DNA from: Klebsormidium nitens
Lineage: Eukaryota; Streptophyta; Klebsormidiophyceae; Klebsormidiales; Klebsormidiaceae
Assembly (NCBI GenBank): GCA_000708835.1
Contig: DF237027.1
Location: 124,001-188,000 of the forward strand
DNA length: 64,000 nt
Reading direction: 5' to 3'
Both the position numbers and the translations under genes were made by a program. The notes below the pieces were generated by a model, which was given only the letters and a program-made list of their open reading frames with translations, searched no databases and was not told the DNA's origin. The first letter of the stretch is position 1. The number at the start of each line of letters is the position of its first letter. Of this stretch, positions 23,757-35,825 are shown in pieces.

Positions 23757-25581
23757 TACTTCTCTACACTGTCAGACGCCTCCTCGACTTTTTCGTCCTC
23801 GCTTTTCAACTTTTTCGGCTCGACCACGGTCGCGCCTTCCTTCTCTGCGGCAGGGGCAATTTGACGCGCCGCCCCCCCCTCTGTACACTTCCAGTCTCGG
23901 CATGTCCATTCTCCTGCACACCCCCCGTCTGCGCACGGCTCCCCGTCGCTTCGGTGCTTACGGACGCACCACCAAACCCAAAGCTGACGTCACCTCCCCC
24001 GCCCATCATGTCCTCCAGCGTTCTCAGCGTTCGCTTCTTGGGCTGCACGAGCGTCGCTTCCCGGGGGGCTGGGGACGGGGTTATCCTAACCGAGCCCCTC
24101 CCGACCACCCCTAGATTGGTAATTGGGGGCGCGGAGGAGGACGCCGTTAGCTGGGGCGCGTCGAAACTGGAGGACTCGACGGGGGCGGCACCAGTTGCAG
24201 AGGCGGGGCGGTCGGTTTGAAGTGCGGCCAGGTTAGGGTGCTTGGCAAACACGGAGCTCGTCGGCCTGCACAAAAGAGGGCAATTCGTTAAGCGTCTCAA
24301 TAAGTTGCTTTGGGTCAAGGATCTGCTTCAAAACGTTCAAAAGGCTCGCTCCGGAGACTGTCTTTAGGAGTGTCGTGTCCGACGGATCTGCTTCGGAGAG
24401 GCCGGTTTCACGTACAACTCATTTGACTGCAGAATGTCCGTCCCTGCCAGGCAAACGTCTCCGGCGGACCAGACGGATGTGCAGAAAGCGGTCCCTTTCG
24501 AAACCGGAAATCGAACGTGCCGGCGCATGACGCTAACAGCATCTTCTCCTTAACGAAACCAGAGCCGCCTCTGATCCCGTCACGATAGTACTGTGCGCAC
24601 TCTCCAATGGTTCCTGTGACTTACAAATCCTACGTTCCTGTAATTTGCAAAGAGATTATGGTCAGGCATATGCCGAGGTGGGTTGAGCCCCAAACTGGGT
24701 CAAAACATCCGCGGAGACCCGACGGCAATCACCATTAACGCGCTCAAATCGATTCTCCCCGTGGTGATGCCGTTGCAGTCGAATCGCGTCACTCAAATCC
24801 ACGAAGTGAATGCTTTTCTGCCACTAACAATAGTGCCGAAGCTCAAAATGCGAGTTGCAAGCGCCAACAGGGGCCCTTGCATAAAATCCTTTTGAGCGAC
24901 TCTTTCAGGAAAACGAACTCTGCCAATCCCGCGAACATGGACCTCAGTTGCAGACAGCGGGATTCTATTTTCCTGAGATAATAGCTAGGCCCCAACCAGA
25001 TCTGCCAGTCCGCTCGTTTTCAAGGCTTAGAAACGGAACCATTTTGTATTCATCAGAGCCGTACTCGTCTCAATCACTCCCTGCTTCCGTTTGATTCCCT
25101 TCTTCTCGTTCTCACTGCTTGGGGATGGAAACGAAACCTCAAGAACATCCCAACAGGGAGACGGACGATCCAAAGGAGCTTGCTTATGTTAGAAGTATTT
25201 GCGCACTGCCACTCGGGCCACACTGGCGCCAGTGTGGCCCGAGTGGCAGTGCGCAAATACTTCTAACAGCTTATGCCCCCCTCACCTTCTCCCGCATGTC
25301 GACCAGCAGCGCCTCGATCTCCCAGTCCCCTTCTTCGCCCTATCGGGGCTTCCTCCTTCGGCCCCCTTCTCTGCCGCCTTCTCTCCTCCCTCCACTTCCT
25401 TCTCCTTCTCCGGCGCTTTTCCCTCCCCTTCTAGTTCCTTTCCCTTGCCCGCAGGCTCCGCTTGCAGACTCCCTTTCAGCCTCTCTAGCCTCCTCTCACA
25501 CGTGGCGTTGCGCTGTTGATGTATTCAATGGCAGGGCCAGGCTGCTGCCATAGTTGGTATGCCAGGCACGGCTTGAAGCAC
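23757..25581 (-). pseudogene. NASP 3'-end pseudogene (two exons)
   Basis: Copies of the last two NASP exons in the left segmental duplicate. The C-terminal exon copy (about 24,262-23,757) has a 2-bp deletion near its start, a 9-bp insertion after PKKRTL, and a 1-bp loss in a G run near 23,870 that shifts the tail out of frame. The other exon copy (25581-25284) is frameshifted near the segment encoding INRAIATCE, and its donor has become GTGAGG. No upstream NASP exons accompany it, so it cannot make a NASP protein. Confidence 0.85.
25187..25268. repeat. Perfect 82-bp palindrome
   Basis: Two 41-bp arms with no spacer, centred on GGCGCC at 25225-25230. Short direct repeats GCTTAT (25182-25187 and 25269-25274) sit at its edges, overlapping the palindrome by one base on the left. 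It is absent from the paralogous position before 29,400, so it looks inserted. It could be a minimal fold-back element or a product of hairpin repair. Confidence 0.9.
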
Positions 25582-25659
25582 CTGGGGAAGACAGGATAAC
25601 TAACGGATTAGCAGGCATGACCTAGGGGTTAGTAACGTTCTGGCCTCTATAGCAATGGC

Positions 25660-25730
25660 TCGATTGATGATTCGATGGCGGGGCCAGACTGCTGCCATAA
25701 TTGTTATGCCAGGCACGTCTTGAAGCACCT
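25660..25730 (-). repeat. Exon-edge copy upstream of the NASP pseudo-exon
   Basis: A second copy of the acceptor side of the pseudo-exon (encoding CLAYQLWQQPGPA), 147 bp upstream in the direction of transcription. It corresponds to the copy at 29,780-29,860 in the functional gene. Confidence 0.75.
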
Positions 25731-25760
25731 GGGAGCTTTATTGCAACTAGGAAAGGTTTG

Positions 25761-26194
25761 ACAGTCAAGCTTGCGCAGTAGTCCTGTAATGGCGGCAAAT
25801 GACTTGCTTTTCAATGTTACTCATCTTCACAACGAATGATGGAATTCCGGTTTAGCAATCGTGGGACCATGCTGATGTTCAACCCACCGAGCTTTTTGCT
25901 GTGGTCAACTCTATATACCTCAAGAGCAAAACATGCTGGTATTATGTATACCACTTTCTATTCAGATGCAGGGCCAACGGCCGCGCGCGGCCATCGCTGA
26001 AAACGGAATGTTGTGATGGATGACGTTGTGCCGTGAACTGACCTTTGTAGTACTCAAAAGAGGATCGGAAACAAATTCTAGTACACCGTCACCACCAGAG
26101 GACAGCGTTGGTTCGCATATTAACATTTGTATATTGCCATCTGTAACAGTCACTTGAAAGCCACAACGGCCCAAGTAGACTCGGAAGAAGACTC
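25761..26194. other. Unique spacer between the two duplicated segments
   Basis: About 430 bp with no coding signal and no match to either segment that I can see. Confidence 0.4.
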
Positions 26195-26660
26195 TGGAAC
26201 ATCATTCAGCTCGCAAACTAACAAGTGAAGAACGATTTGCGACTCGTGTCGAGCGCCCCTGGTGCGTAAGCTCAATAACATGACGGGCCACGCGTACATG
26301 TATGCTTCCGTGACTCAGTGAACGGGCTAGCTCGCCGGATGATCATAGCGATTGCAAAGGGATGCAGACGACTAGCTGGGGATTGTGCAAAGTGTGACGC
26401 GTCCATATGCCAACACCCTTCCTACTCATGTACTAACTGGGTTCAATCACATGTGCATATGAGCTCAGTCATGCCATGATGCATACGAGCAATCATTCTC
26501 TTGCAAAAGGCCCTGCCCCATGATTGCATGATTTGGAATGTTATATACGATCTGAAGCTGAGTGATCTGAACGCAGTCCGGTCTGCGTGCATGATCTCAA
26601 AAATCTGATCAAATTGGTCCCGAATGGATCCACTGCCAGCTCTGCAACCAAAGGTCACAC

Positions 26661-26972
26661 TTGATCGACCAGCTCGAGGCGGACTATCCGGGTATGGTGG
26701 TCCGTGCAATTGAGGTTGAGGGCCCTCAATACGACAAGTTGGCCATCCTTGGCGAACTCACGAAGCCCGGATCTGGTGCCAAGTATGCCCACATCCGAAA
26801 CGTCTACACGCCGGCGGACGGGCTTCGAGTGCTCAAGCTCCTTGCATCCAGCTTGGCCGGAGTCACCACCTCTAAGTCGCCAGATTCCGAAAGCACTTCT
26901 ACAGCCGTCAGTTACACGCCATTCAGGTATGAAGAAGATCCTCAGCTCGGCTCAGAAGAAATGACGTGCTAG
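26661..26972 (+). pseudogene. 3' fragment of an unrecognised gene inside an insertion
   Basis: About 100 codons of GC-rich, coding-looking sequence (with YPGMVVRAIEVEGPQYDKL and YAHIRNVYTPADGLRVLKLL) ending in TAG. It has no ATG at the left edge and no acceptor there. It sits in an ~800-bp stretch (about 26,650-27,455) missing from the left duplicate, so it is probably the 3' end of a gene brought in by insertion or retroposition. I do not recognise the family. Confidence 0.4.
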
Positions 26973-27956
26973 GTTGTGCAGTGGTTTCGTTGGTTTTAAC
27001 CTTGCAGTGAGACGAAGGCTTTGCAGCTGCTGTTGCAACCCATTCTGCGTGTCACATGCCTAATCTTAAGCAAACCTCTGTCTGCGGTAGCTCTGCTGGG
27101 CAAAGCTTGTGGGAGTCACAGAACACGTTTCTCGGGACTTAGCCAAAGTAGAGCTTAGGTTTGCAAGTTAAACAAATAGCAGAAGGAAAGGACTCAAAAC
27201 TAACTACAGTGTACGTAGTCAGTTAGCAGGACCTTTCATTGAATTGGATGCCGCTTTGAGGTAACATATTAGCGTCCATTTCTGCTTCTTGGCATGTGGA
27301 TTATTCATGATTCTCATGGTATATGATAATCACCATGCCCTTCATCTGAGAGCTATTTCGTAATGAAGCATGGAAGACGGAACAAGTGTCTGACTTGTTC
27401 TTCAGACAGAATCATTCTTGCTATCTTGGGGACCGCAAATGGTGAGAATGCTTCCGGCTCTGCCATTCGTATTAACCGGGCCACGGCTCTAATGCTTGAT
27501 CGAAGTCTAAACGACGAAGAGCAAAGTATTTGCGCTGGATCGCACAATATGCTTTAGGCATGCGCTGGGGGTTCGTGTCCGGTGGGCCAAGCTTATGCAG
27601 CGCGTCATGCAGACAAACAAGCGGGAGATCGGAAAACGTTACCATATTCCCCTTCTTCCGTCCTTACGAAGTGGACGAGGTCTAGATATGCTGTAGATAG
27701 CTCTGATTGTCACCACTGTGTCTGTTCTTGCGAGGCTGGCGACAGCTTTTTGCAGCTTGCGGATGTGGTGGCAATGGGTCTGGAAACCCTCCAGGGAACA
27801 ACTCAGGAAATACGCATAGGACCATCGCCTTGAATGCACAGATTGTTACATGGAGAAGAGCAAGGCTGAAATTGCGAGCCCAGTGAACGACATGCAGCCC
27901 GTTCCTTCGTATGCTTGGAATATACTCAAAAAGCAAGGAAAGCGCGTGCTACTTCT

Positions 27957-30900
27957 CTACTTCTTTACACTATGAGACGCCTCATCGACCTTTGTCTCCT
28001 CGCTTTTCAACTTTTTGGGCTCGACCACGGCCGCACCTTCCTTCTCTGCGGCTGGCGCAACCTGACGCGCCGGCTCCCCACTCTGTACATTTCCAGTCTC
28101 GGCGTGTCCATTCTCCTGCACGCCCCCCGGCTGCGCGCGGCTCCCCGTCGCTTCCGCGCCAGCGGACGCGCCCCCGAACCCGAAGCTGACGTCACCCCCC
28201 CCGCCCATCATGTCCTCCAGCGTTCGCTTCTTGGGCTGCACGAGCGTCGCTTCCCGGGGGGCTGGGGACGGGGTTATCCTAACCGAGCCTCGGCCGACCA
28301 CCCCTAGATTGGTTATGGGGGGCGCGGATGAGGACGCGGTTAGCTGGGGCGCGTCAAAACTGGAGGACTCGACAGGGGTGGCACCAGTTGCGGGGGCGGG
28401 GCGGTCGGTTTGGAGTGCGGCCAGGTTAGGGTGCTTAGCGAACTCACGGAGCTCGTCGGCCTGCACAAAAGTGGGTTCCCAATCCGTTTAGCATCTCGAT
28501 ACGTTGCTTTGATTCGAGAAGCTGCTTCGATAGTTCGGTCTAGCTTGCTTCGGAGGCTGTCTTTGAGAGTGTTGTGTACGACGGATCTGCTTCGGAGAGG
28601 CCTGTTTATTGTGCGGTACAACTTTTTCGATCTGCAGAAGGTCCCTCGCCCCAGATGAAAGTGTCCGGCGGACCAGACCGATGTGCAGAAAGCGCTTCCT
28701 TTTGAAACGGGAAATCGAACTTGCCGACGCACGATTGCCGCGGCCTCTTCACTTACACTAGTCCAAAGCCGCATCTGGTCCAGGCGTCACGAAACGACTC
28801 AAGCGCACTGTCGGAACGCTCAACTGATTATCAAAGAGTCCATGGCCAAGCAGATGCTAGAAATGCTTGTAGCCCCAAACGCGGTCAAGCATACTGGGAG
28901 ACCCGACGCCAAGCATCAATAGCGCCCCCCAAACTGATACTGACAGTGGTGATGTTGTTGCATGCCGGATCGCGTCTTTTCAACTCGACGACGTAGATGC
29001 CTTCTTGATCTTCACAAGAGAGTGCCGAAGCTCGAAACGCGAGTTGCAAGCGCCGACAGGGGCCCTTGCGTAAAATCTTCGGGGCGACTCTTTCAGAGAG
29101 ACGAGTTCTGCCAATCCCGCGAGTAGAACTTTAATTGCAGACAGTGCAACTCTTATCTTCTTGAGATAACGGCTATGCCCGCTGGATTGAAGCCCCTCCC
29201 GATCTGCCAGTCCGCTCGTTTCCAATGCGTCGGAAAGGGCTCCTTTAAACCTCACTTGCCTCACGTGTCCTTTCCTTCCTTTAATTTCAATCTCCCCACT
29301 CTCACGCCCTAGGCGAAAATCAGAGGTGAAAATCATTCACAAGGACGTCATGACAGAAAAGGGTTACAAAGGTTGAATGCATTCTATTCAAACGCCCTTA
29401 CCTTCTCCCGCATGTCGACTAGCAGCGCCTCGATCTCTCCAATCTCCTTCCTCGCCCTCTCGGGGTCTCCTCCCTCGGCCCCCTTCTCTGCCGCCTTCTC
29501 TCCTCCCTCCGCTTCCTTCTCCTCCTCCGGCGCTTTTTCCGCTCCTTCTAGTTCCTTTCCCTTGCCCGCAGGCTCCACTTGCAGACTCCCTTTCAGCCTC
29601 TCTAGCCGCTTCTCACATGTGGCAATCGCGCGGTTGATGTATTCGATGGCAGGGCCGGGCTGCTGCCATAGTTGGTACGCCAGGCACGTCTTGAAGCACC
29701 TGAGGGAGATGATGATAACCAGCGGGTTAGCAAGCATGTTCTAGGGGTTAGCAACAAGTCAACCTCTCTGTCTCACACGTAGCAATTGCTTGGTTGATGT
29801 ATTTGATGGCGGGGCGGGGCTGCTGCCATAGTTGGTAAGCCAGGCATGTCTTGAAGCACCTGGGGGGGACAAGATAACCAACGGGTTATCAGGCAAGACC
29901 TAGGATTATCGATCTTGAGACTGTGGGGACTTGAAGCACAGTTGGTTCAGGACACAGGTTGAAAATTGATGATTCGGCAACGCGCGTTTGCATCTTCACT
30001 AAGTCGAAACAGGGATCGCAATATTTTACGATGTTTCAGATGGAAGCGCAGCGATCCGACTCCACATGAACGACTCCAGTCGGGAAAGTATGGCTGGAGG
30101 TCCGACCTGAGAGAGTAGGTGCTAACATCTGGTGGTAGACCAGGCCAGCCTATGTAAAACGATCGAAGCATCCATTTTTCCTGTCAAGGAAACAGTGAAC
30201 TCGGTGCAACTCTGGCCCGTTCTCCAGCCAGCTCTGCTTCTGCAGCCTGCCTGTGCGGAGAGGGTCTATGTTCCGAAGGAGAAGCTGTTACCAACAACGG
30301 GAGGGTTTGCACCAGGAAAATCGAAGCTTTTTGTTGGACAAAGCGTATCACTTACACTTCGGCCAGCATCCTGTCGTCGTTCTGCAGCAGCTCTTCCAGG
30401 ATGCTCAGCGCCTGCCCATAGTCCTTCACCGCCGTTTCAAAGTCCTCTGCGCAAGTCCACAAGACTTTGTTATCGAATCGAGCAACCTCGGGCGTAATAG
30501 AGATGACTTCCATCCAAACTCTTTCGCAGGTCCCTGACATTCCGAATATCTCATCATGTGCCAGAATAGGTTCGACAGCAGTGAGCGATAAGAAGTGATT
30601 GGCGGCAGGGGCAATCTTCAGACGGCTCTTACAGCGCACTTGTTTCACGTGTAATGGATGCACTAGGAATCGCACCATCCGCCTCCTTGAGTGCCAATGA
30701 AGTCAAATGTACAGTAGTCCCAAAACAAAAGCTTGACTCTCAAGGTGGTCTTAGAGGATCTCAAACCGAAGTCAGATCTCTATGCAGAAGGGTGGTTTCC
30801 CTTTTTGGCACGCTTGATTCACAAACAAGTCTGTGACACACGAGCAAAGGAAACTCATACCTCTCTCCGTGCTGATGTCAGCGAGCGTGGTGATGACGTC

Positions 30901-32671
30901 AGCCTCTTCCACCGTGTGCCCCGGCTGCTTCTCGTGGATCAGCCGCGCAGTCTCGAGCATCTTCCATGCAAGCTCCATATCGGACTCTTCTTCTTCGCCG
31001 CCCTCCCCTTCTGCTTCCTCCTCTTCATCTTCCTCCGTGTGTGCCTTGCCCTCTGAACAAAGAGAGTGAAAAAGTCAGTTGCGGTTTTCTGTATCAAGTG
31101 GAAAGCACTGTGAAGAGAAGCATGAGAGATGCCACTTCCCGCTTCTCAGTAGATGCTGCAGGATGGGGCCACACATGGATGATGCAGAAGCAAAAAAAGA
31201 GTTTGTCTTCTTGAGTGTAAACACTAGTTCGAGCGACTCAGGCACCGAATCGGGCAGACAATTTGGTTACCACCGCCTTCCAAAAAGAGTCAAGCAATGC
31301 TTGCCAAATGCTATATTCAACTGCTGTTCATTCGGTGTTCCATGATGTTGTCAAATCTAGGATGTCAGGAGGTTCTGTACTTCTTCTTCCATGAACTTTC
31401 TTCTACAGCCAGAATGAGGGGTCACTGGCTTACTTCCAGAGGGATCCGCCTTCTCCGCCGCCTGCTGCTTGATCTTGGTCATCGGCTCCCCCAGAACGTC
31501 TGTCTCCTGCTGCGCCTTCCAGAACAGTGCACACCCGTACTTGTAGTAGGCGGTCGCACATTCAGGGGCCAACTCTCCAAAGTGGTCCACCCTGGACAGT
31601 TAGCAGTGGCTTTCAGTTGTTCGTATTTGCATGATTGCAGTTTTGGGCCAAGTCGAAACACTCTGATGTCAGTGGTGGAGAAGTAAAGATTTTGAAGCCC
31701 TTTTCTGTGGTCCATATTTGCCCTGTCTTCCGCTGCAGTGAGCCTTACAAGTTGAGGTGCAGGTGAGCTGCGGTTTAGGGGGCTGCCTCGATACCCCGGG
31801 CATCAAGTGCACTTCTTTTTAATCCTCGAAATGTCCAAATTTTGCCAATCAACTTGTCAACAAAGACTGCTTGCCACCATCAAATTTTGTCAAAAGCAAG
31901 CTGCAGCGAACTCTCAAAGATCAAACTCCGGAAGTACCAGCACTTCTATGCAGTGTCTGTCAAGCGACTAACGACTTCTGCTGAGCACTGCAAATCAAGA
32001 ACCCTAAAACCGGGCTGACAATTCGCCTGGTGTGTTTACTTGCAAGACGCACCTCTTGATACCATTGTTGAACGTGTTTCTCAGAGAACGCCACCGCCCA
32101 AAGTATCCAAAGTCAGAACCTTAGAAGTTAGGCGCAAAGGGTGCATAACACGATGGTTGGCAGGAATCCCTTCCAGACAACCGCTGTAAGTGGTGCCCAC
32201 GGACTTGATCAATTCATCCTGGACCAGAACCCTAATCTCGATTCTCGCCGAGGTCTGTGAGACAACAAATGCAGCGAGCAGGGCATAGGGTTCATGTGGG
32301 CCTTCAATACCTGATACCTGCAAGTGTGTGATAATTTGGCCCGTCCTCAGGACATGCAACATAACCCGAAAGTATGCTGACATCATTGTCTCCAACTGCT
32401 TTACATACTTCTGAAAAAAAATTGGTACCGAGAAAAACGTGATCTCTACCAAGAGAGCAATGTAAAGAGAATGTTAACAAGGTGCTCCAAGCAAGCCATT
32501 CACTGAGCAGACTTACCTTAAGCTCAGCGCCTCTCCGAGTAGCTCAATCGCTGCATCCAAGTCATCCTGCTGCGCACAGGCCCATCCTTCTGTAAGCTTC
32601 TCCTCAGCATCTTCCAAAGCTGCCAGTTCTTCCAGAGGTGCTATCTCTGCCTGCGCGCTTGAGCTTGCCAT
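27957..32671 (-). CDS. NASP: NASP-type histone chaperone (SHNi-TPR)
   Basis: Nuclear chaperone that binds H3 or H3-H4 and buffers and delivers them for chromatin assembly (NASP/Sim3/Hif1 family). Six exons, 32671-32517, 31591-31434, 31052-30861, 30446-30356, 29699-29402 and 28460-27957, agree in phase and give 465 residues. TPR1 is EKLTEGWACAQQDDLDAAIE; TPR2 starts at ELAPECATAYYKYGCALFWK and is interrupted by an acidic run (EEDEEEEAEGEGGEEEES), as in NASP; TPR3 is EDFETAVKDYGQALSILEEL and TPR4 CFKTCLAYQLWQQPGPAIEY. A charged coiled coil and a tail with basic nuclear-localisation candidates (QPKKRTLED, EPKKLKSEE) follow; stop TAG is at 27957-27959. Start MASSSAQAEIAPLEE was chosen over an upstream in-frame ATG because the family motif begins soon after. 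Confidence 0.9.
29780..29860 (-). repeat. Exon-edge copy in a NASP intron
   Basis: Copy of the acceptor and first ~80 bases of exon 29699-29402, 160 bp upstream in transcription order. It keeps a CAG acceptor and encodes CFKTCLAYQLWQQP before diverging. It has no donor. Confidence 0.85.
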
Positions 32672-33373
32672 ACTCGCTTTCTGCAAGAGCTTTCTGAAGA
32701 GAAATCTGCGCCAATCCAGCTCGCGGCCCCCTAGCGTGGCTTCACAAATTAAACCCCGGCTGTTTATCTGGCGCCTGAAAAGGAAGGCCAGCACCAGAGG
32801 TTGGGCTGCAGAGTCAGTTTGCTATCTTTCTTTCGCGCCTGCAAGCTCCCTCAGCCTGCAATGGGATACAAGTTAGCTCTTTAGGCAGTCTGATCTGGTC
32901 GGCAGTCAAGTTCGCGCGCCAAATTCAAGCGTCAAAACACCTGTGGTTTCAATCGACGGTCAGAGGGTCACCCTGGAAAGCTTTCACCACAATCCAGCGG
33001 CTGATGCAAAACCCTCACAGAGGACGTCACCGCGGGCGGCCGCGGACCGGTGGGTAACGCGCACTGCCACGGCCGCATGAGTCCTGACGTCTCCACGATA
33101 TAATGGGGCATCCTGCTTAGTGCTCTGATGCTACTCTTGGTTGCTAGCAGAAAGGCGCGAATTGGGGCCGTACATGTTCTCTAGACAGTGACAGTGAGGG
33201 CCTGGAAAGGACCCGGAAACAACGGAACTTGAAGAGCTCCTATTATGTATTTCTGCCCGGCCCCTGAGCATTGCTTTGCATCAGTCAATGCGGCAGAGAG
33301 CAGATTTTGAGAAGGGGCGATTGAACACTGGGCGATTCAATCCTTTGAATCCGCAAATCCGCGCTGAGTCAGC
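32672..33373. promoter_or_regulatory. Divergent region upstream of NASP
   Basis: About 700 bp between the NASP start and a possible plus-strand first exon at 33374. It includes the NASP 5' leader. No defined promoter motif is seen. Confidence 0.35.
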
Positions 33374-33488
33374 ATGGCGGCGGCGGGTGCGTTGGTGAAC
33401 GCCCAATTAACCTTGGCAAGGTTATTAAGTAACCAGCGCATCCGAGCAGGACATGCGAGTCGGGGGAGTCGAAAGCTGGCGCTTACTG
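33374..33488 (+). CDS. Possible first exon of an unrecognised, organelle-targeted protein
   Basis: ATG opens MAAAGALVNAQLTLARLL followed by an Arg/Ser/Ala-rich stretch without acidic residues, typical of a plastid or mitochondrial presequence, and ends at a GTACGT donor (phase 1). A possible next exon begins at 33825 (GSLRKYILNDR), but I could not follow the gene. It could equally be chance. Confidence 0.3.
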
Positions 33489-34821
33489 GTACGTCTTGAG
33501 AGTTTCATGTCTTAACTTCTGCATCTATGTACAGCGACTATTCTAAGATCAACCGAAGAGAGGAAGAGAGATATGTGAGCACAGTTAAAGACTAGTGATT
33601 TGCACTTGGGGAGTACGAGATTCCGAAAAGACAAAGAACATGCACAAATCTTGATCAAGAACCTCATTGCATGAAGGGCCGCGTAATTGGCTGAAGAGGG
33701 GTTTCGGCAACAGAGAAGATGGAGTTTAAGGCGTGGACAGCCTGATCTGTTACGAGATATATATCCTCCCATCGCTTCAGATGCCATTGCGGCAAGTTGA
33801 CGTCACGGCGTTGTTGTCACGCAGGAAGTTTGCGCAAGTACATTTTGAACGACAGAGTATCTTTTGATTGACCTATGCTGAAATAATGTTCATGAAGTCT
33901 GGTGTTGGGACAGGCTTGAGAAATATACTTCGCTGAGAGCTGATACACAGGCTTGAATCGTGGATCTGGTGAAAAGCTCTTTGGTGCAAACTCTCCCAAT
34001 GTCACCTCAGCATAGAGTATCCTGATTCCTGTGAAGATTTTCGTTGGCAATGGTGGCATCGCACCCATCCAGGCTTGATCAAAAGAAGCGATATAAAAGT
34101 GAAAGATATCGCTTTTATATGGTTCAGTGAGTGCACCGATCTTTGCTGAGGCTTGACCAAACGAGCTGGCAACCACAAATCGCAGTCAGAGTACTTTCTT
34201 TGCGATACATAGTCCAAGCGAGCCCATTCAAGCACGGAGCCTCGTGTGCCTACAATCAGGTCTCCTTCATCAATCTAGGCCCAGTCTAGCTTCTCTGGAA
34301 ATCTAGTCTCACTTGTAAATGATGAGGATGTAACTCCTGCGTACTTCTAGAAAGCCAGCATGAAACCGTAAAATCTTGTTGTCCAGGTCGACATGTGGCT
34401 GTCCCTTTTGGAACACAGCGCCTGCAACGAAGATCGTCTGTTCGACAGCTTCAGATACGGGCAGAAGTCGTTGAGAAACAGGAAGAACAAGGGGAGGCTT
34501 CCAGTCAAAAGGTGCGTTTCTTTCCTTTCCACTAAGCAACATGAGCTAGTCGTAATCTTCTCTATCTTCTACGTTGAAAGTGTTCTGAGGTTCTGGTTGT
34601 TCTCGGCTTCAGAAGTACCAATCTATTTCCTAGCTTATTCTTCGCATAGGGTAGAAGGGATTCGGGTGTCAAGTTTGTGTCTCTTGAGACGCGCGTTTCA
34701 ATGCTCGGAGCTGAACAAGCATTTGGTGTTATATCTGAACTACGCCAATGTATCAGATCAAGCACGCCAGAACAAAGCAAAGCTGAATTTTTGCATGAGA
34801 AGAAACACAGACCATCTGCAG

Positions 34822-35494
34822 ATGATCATCGTCCGCGTCCACGACGAGCATTTTAAGTTTACCCCAGACGCGCCGGCTCATGCAATCGGAGCTGCCCTGG
34901 AGTGCCTTGCTGGACAGGCAGGAATTCTTGTGCGGGCCGGCGACCATTACACCCCGCTTGCAGACGAAGAAGTTCCGGCGGGAGAGTACACTTTCAAAAC
35001 GCGTGAGTGCAGAAAGCTCTTCCTGTGCTTCTCCGTAGCTTGCGCCTAGCCTTCCCAGCTTCGTTGCTCTGGAGTCTGCGAGTATCTAGTTACGTCTATT
35101 TCTTCAAGTATCTTACCTTTGATAAATTGGGAGTGGGATTTTAATGACTCCGAGGGACCTTGAACAGCCCCAACGCTCAGGCGGACTATCGGTCCAAGGG
35201 TCCGCCCCCTCAGGCCCTCTTTAGATCCAGACTGCATCGGGGCTTTCCAAATACGGGCTTCGGCTTCTTAGTGATCTCAATGTTGTTTCTCGCTGGGTTC
35301 GGACTTGATCAGGTGGTTATCATCAGGATTTCCATGTTTGACGTTTCGTCCCCGACCCAAACGCGTGTCTTCGCAGCTCTCTACGCTCTTTGTGATCATG
35401 CTTTTGCTCTTCGCATCCAGGTTCAAGTTTCAAGGAGGAACGGGCTGTCATCAAAGAACGGATAAGAGCAATGAACGAGCGGGTCACGAAGTTG
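34822..35494 (+). CDS. Unrecognised two-exon gene start
   Basis: Exon 34822-35002 opens with MIIVRVHDEHFKFTPDAP and ends ...GEYTFKT before GTGAGT. Exon 35421-35494 (SSFKEERAVIKERIRAMNER) follows a CAG acceptor in matching phase and ends at GTGAGT in phase 0. The first part has a beta-strand-rich look reminiscent of ubiquitin-like N termini; the second is helical and charged. A short terminal exon may start near 35704. Product unknown. Confidence 0.4.
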
Positions 35495-35825
35495 GTGAGT
35501 AGCTCTTACTGAGTAGAGTTGCACACGATTCTCCTTGCTTCGCTTCTACTTCTCTTTGCTTCCCTTGATCGATAAATAGTCATTCTGCACGTAAGAATCT
35601 CTTCAGCCCGTCTTCAAAGGCGCAATCGCCTTGTTTTAGTTGTCAGCAGAATTTTCGTCACAATGCTTTGCATAACAACCAAAGTGTACCGTCTTTTGGC
35701 AGGAAAGAAGACGCAACTTCTTCCGTTTCTGAGCCCCTGCTCCAGCTCATCGAGGTCCCTTCGCAACCGCTCGCTCTCGCCGGCAATTTCTTTAGCTATC
35801 TCCAATTAAAGGCCAAGCCAACGTC

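Larger units (their letters stand above)
22055..25760. repeat. Left copy of a tandem segmental duplication
   Basis: Matches 26,195-29,900 in the same orientation. Anchors: 22063 with 26201 (offset 4138), 23691 with 27892 (4201), 24257 with 28452 (4195), 25284 with 29400 (4116). Differences come from indels: a transposon at 23001-23677 and a palindrome at 25187-25268 on this side, and an insertion of about 800 bp near 26,650-27,455 on the other. It carries the 3' part of NASP in broken form. Confidence 0.85.
26195..29900. repeat. Right copy of the tandem segmental duplication
   Basis: Matches 22,055-25,760 (anchors given there). This copy is continuous with the functional NASP gene, so it is probably the parental copy, and it retains the empty site of the transposon present on the left. 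Confidence 0.85.

Noticed and set aside
23710-24318. Plus-strand and alternative-frame ORFs over the NASP pseudo-exon
   Set aside because: They are shadows of the GC-rich NASP C-terminal exon on the opposite strand.
25119-25553. Ser/Pro-rich plus-strand ORFs
   Set aside because: Reverse complement of the acidic coiled-coil NASP pseudo-exon; the Ser/Pro runs are antisense Glu/Gly codons.
29373-29744. Ser/Pro-rich plus-strand ORF
   Set aside because: Antisense shadow of NASP exon 29699-29402.
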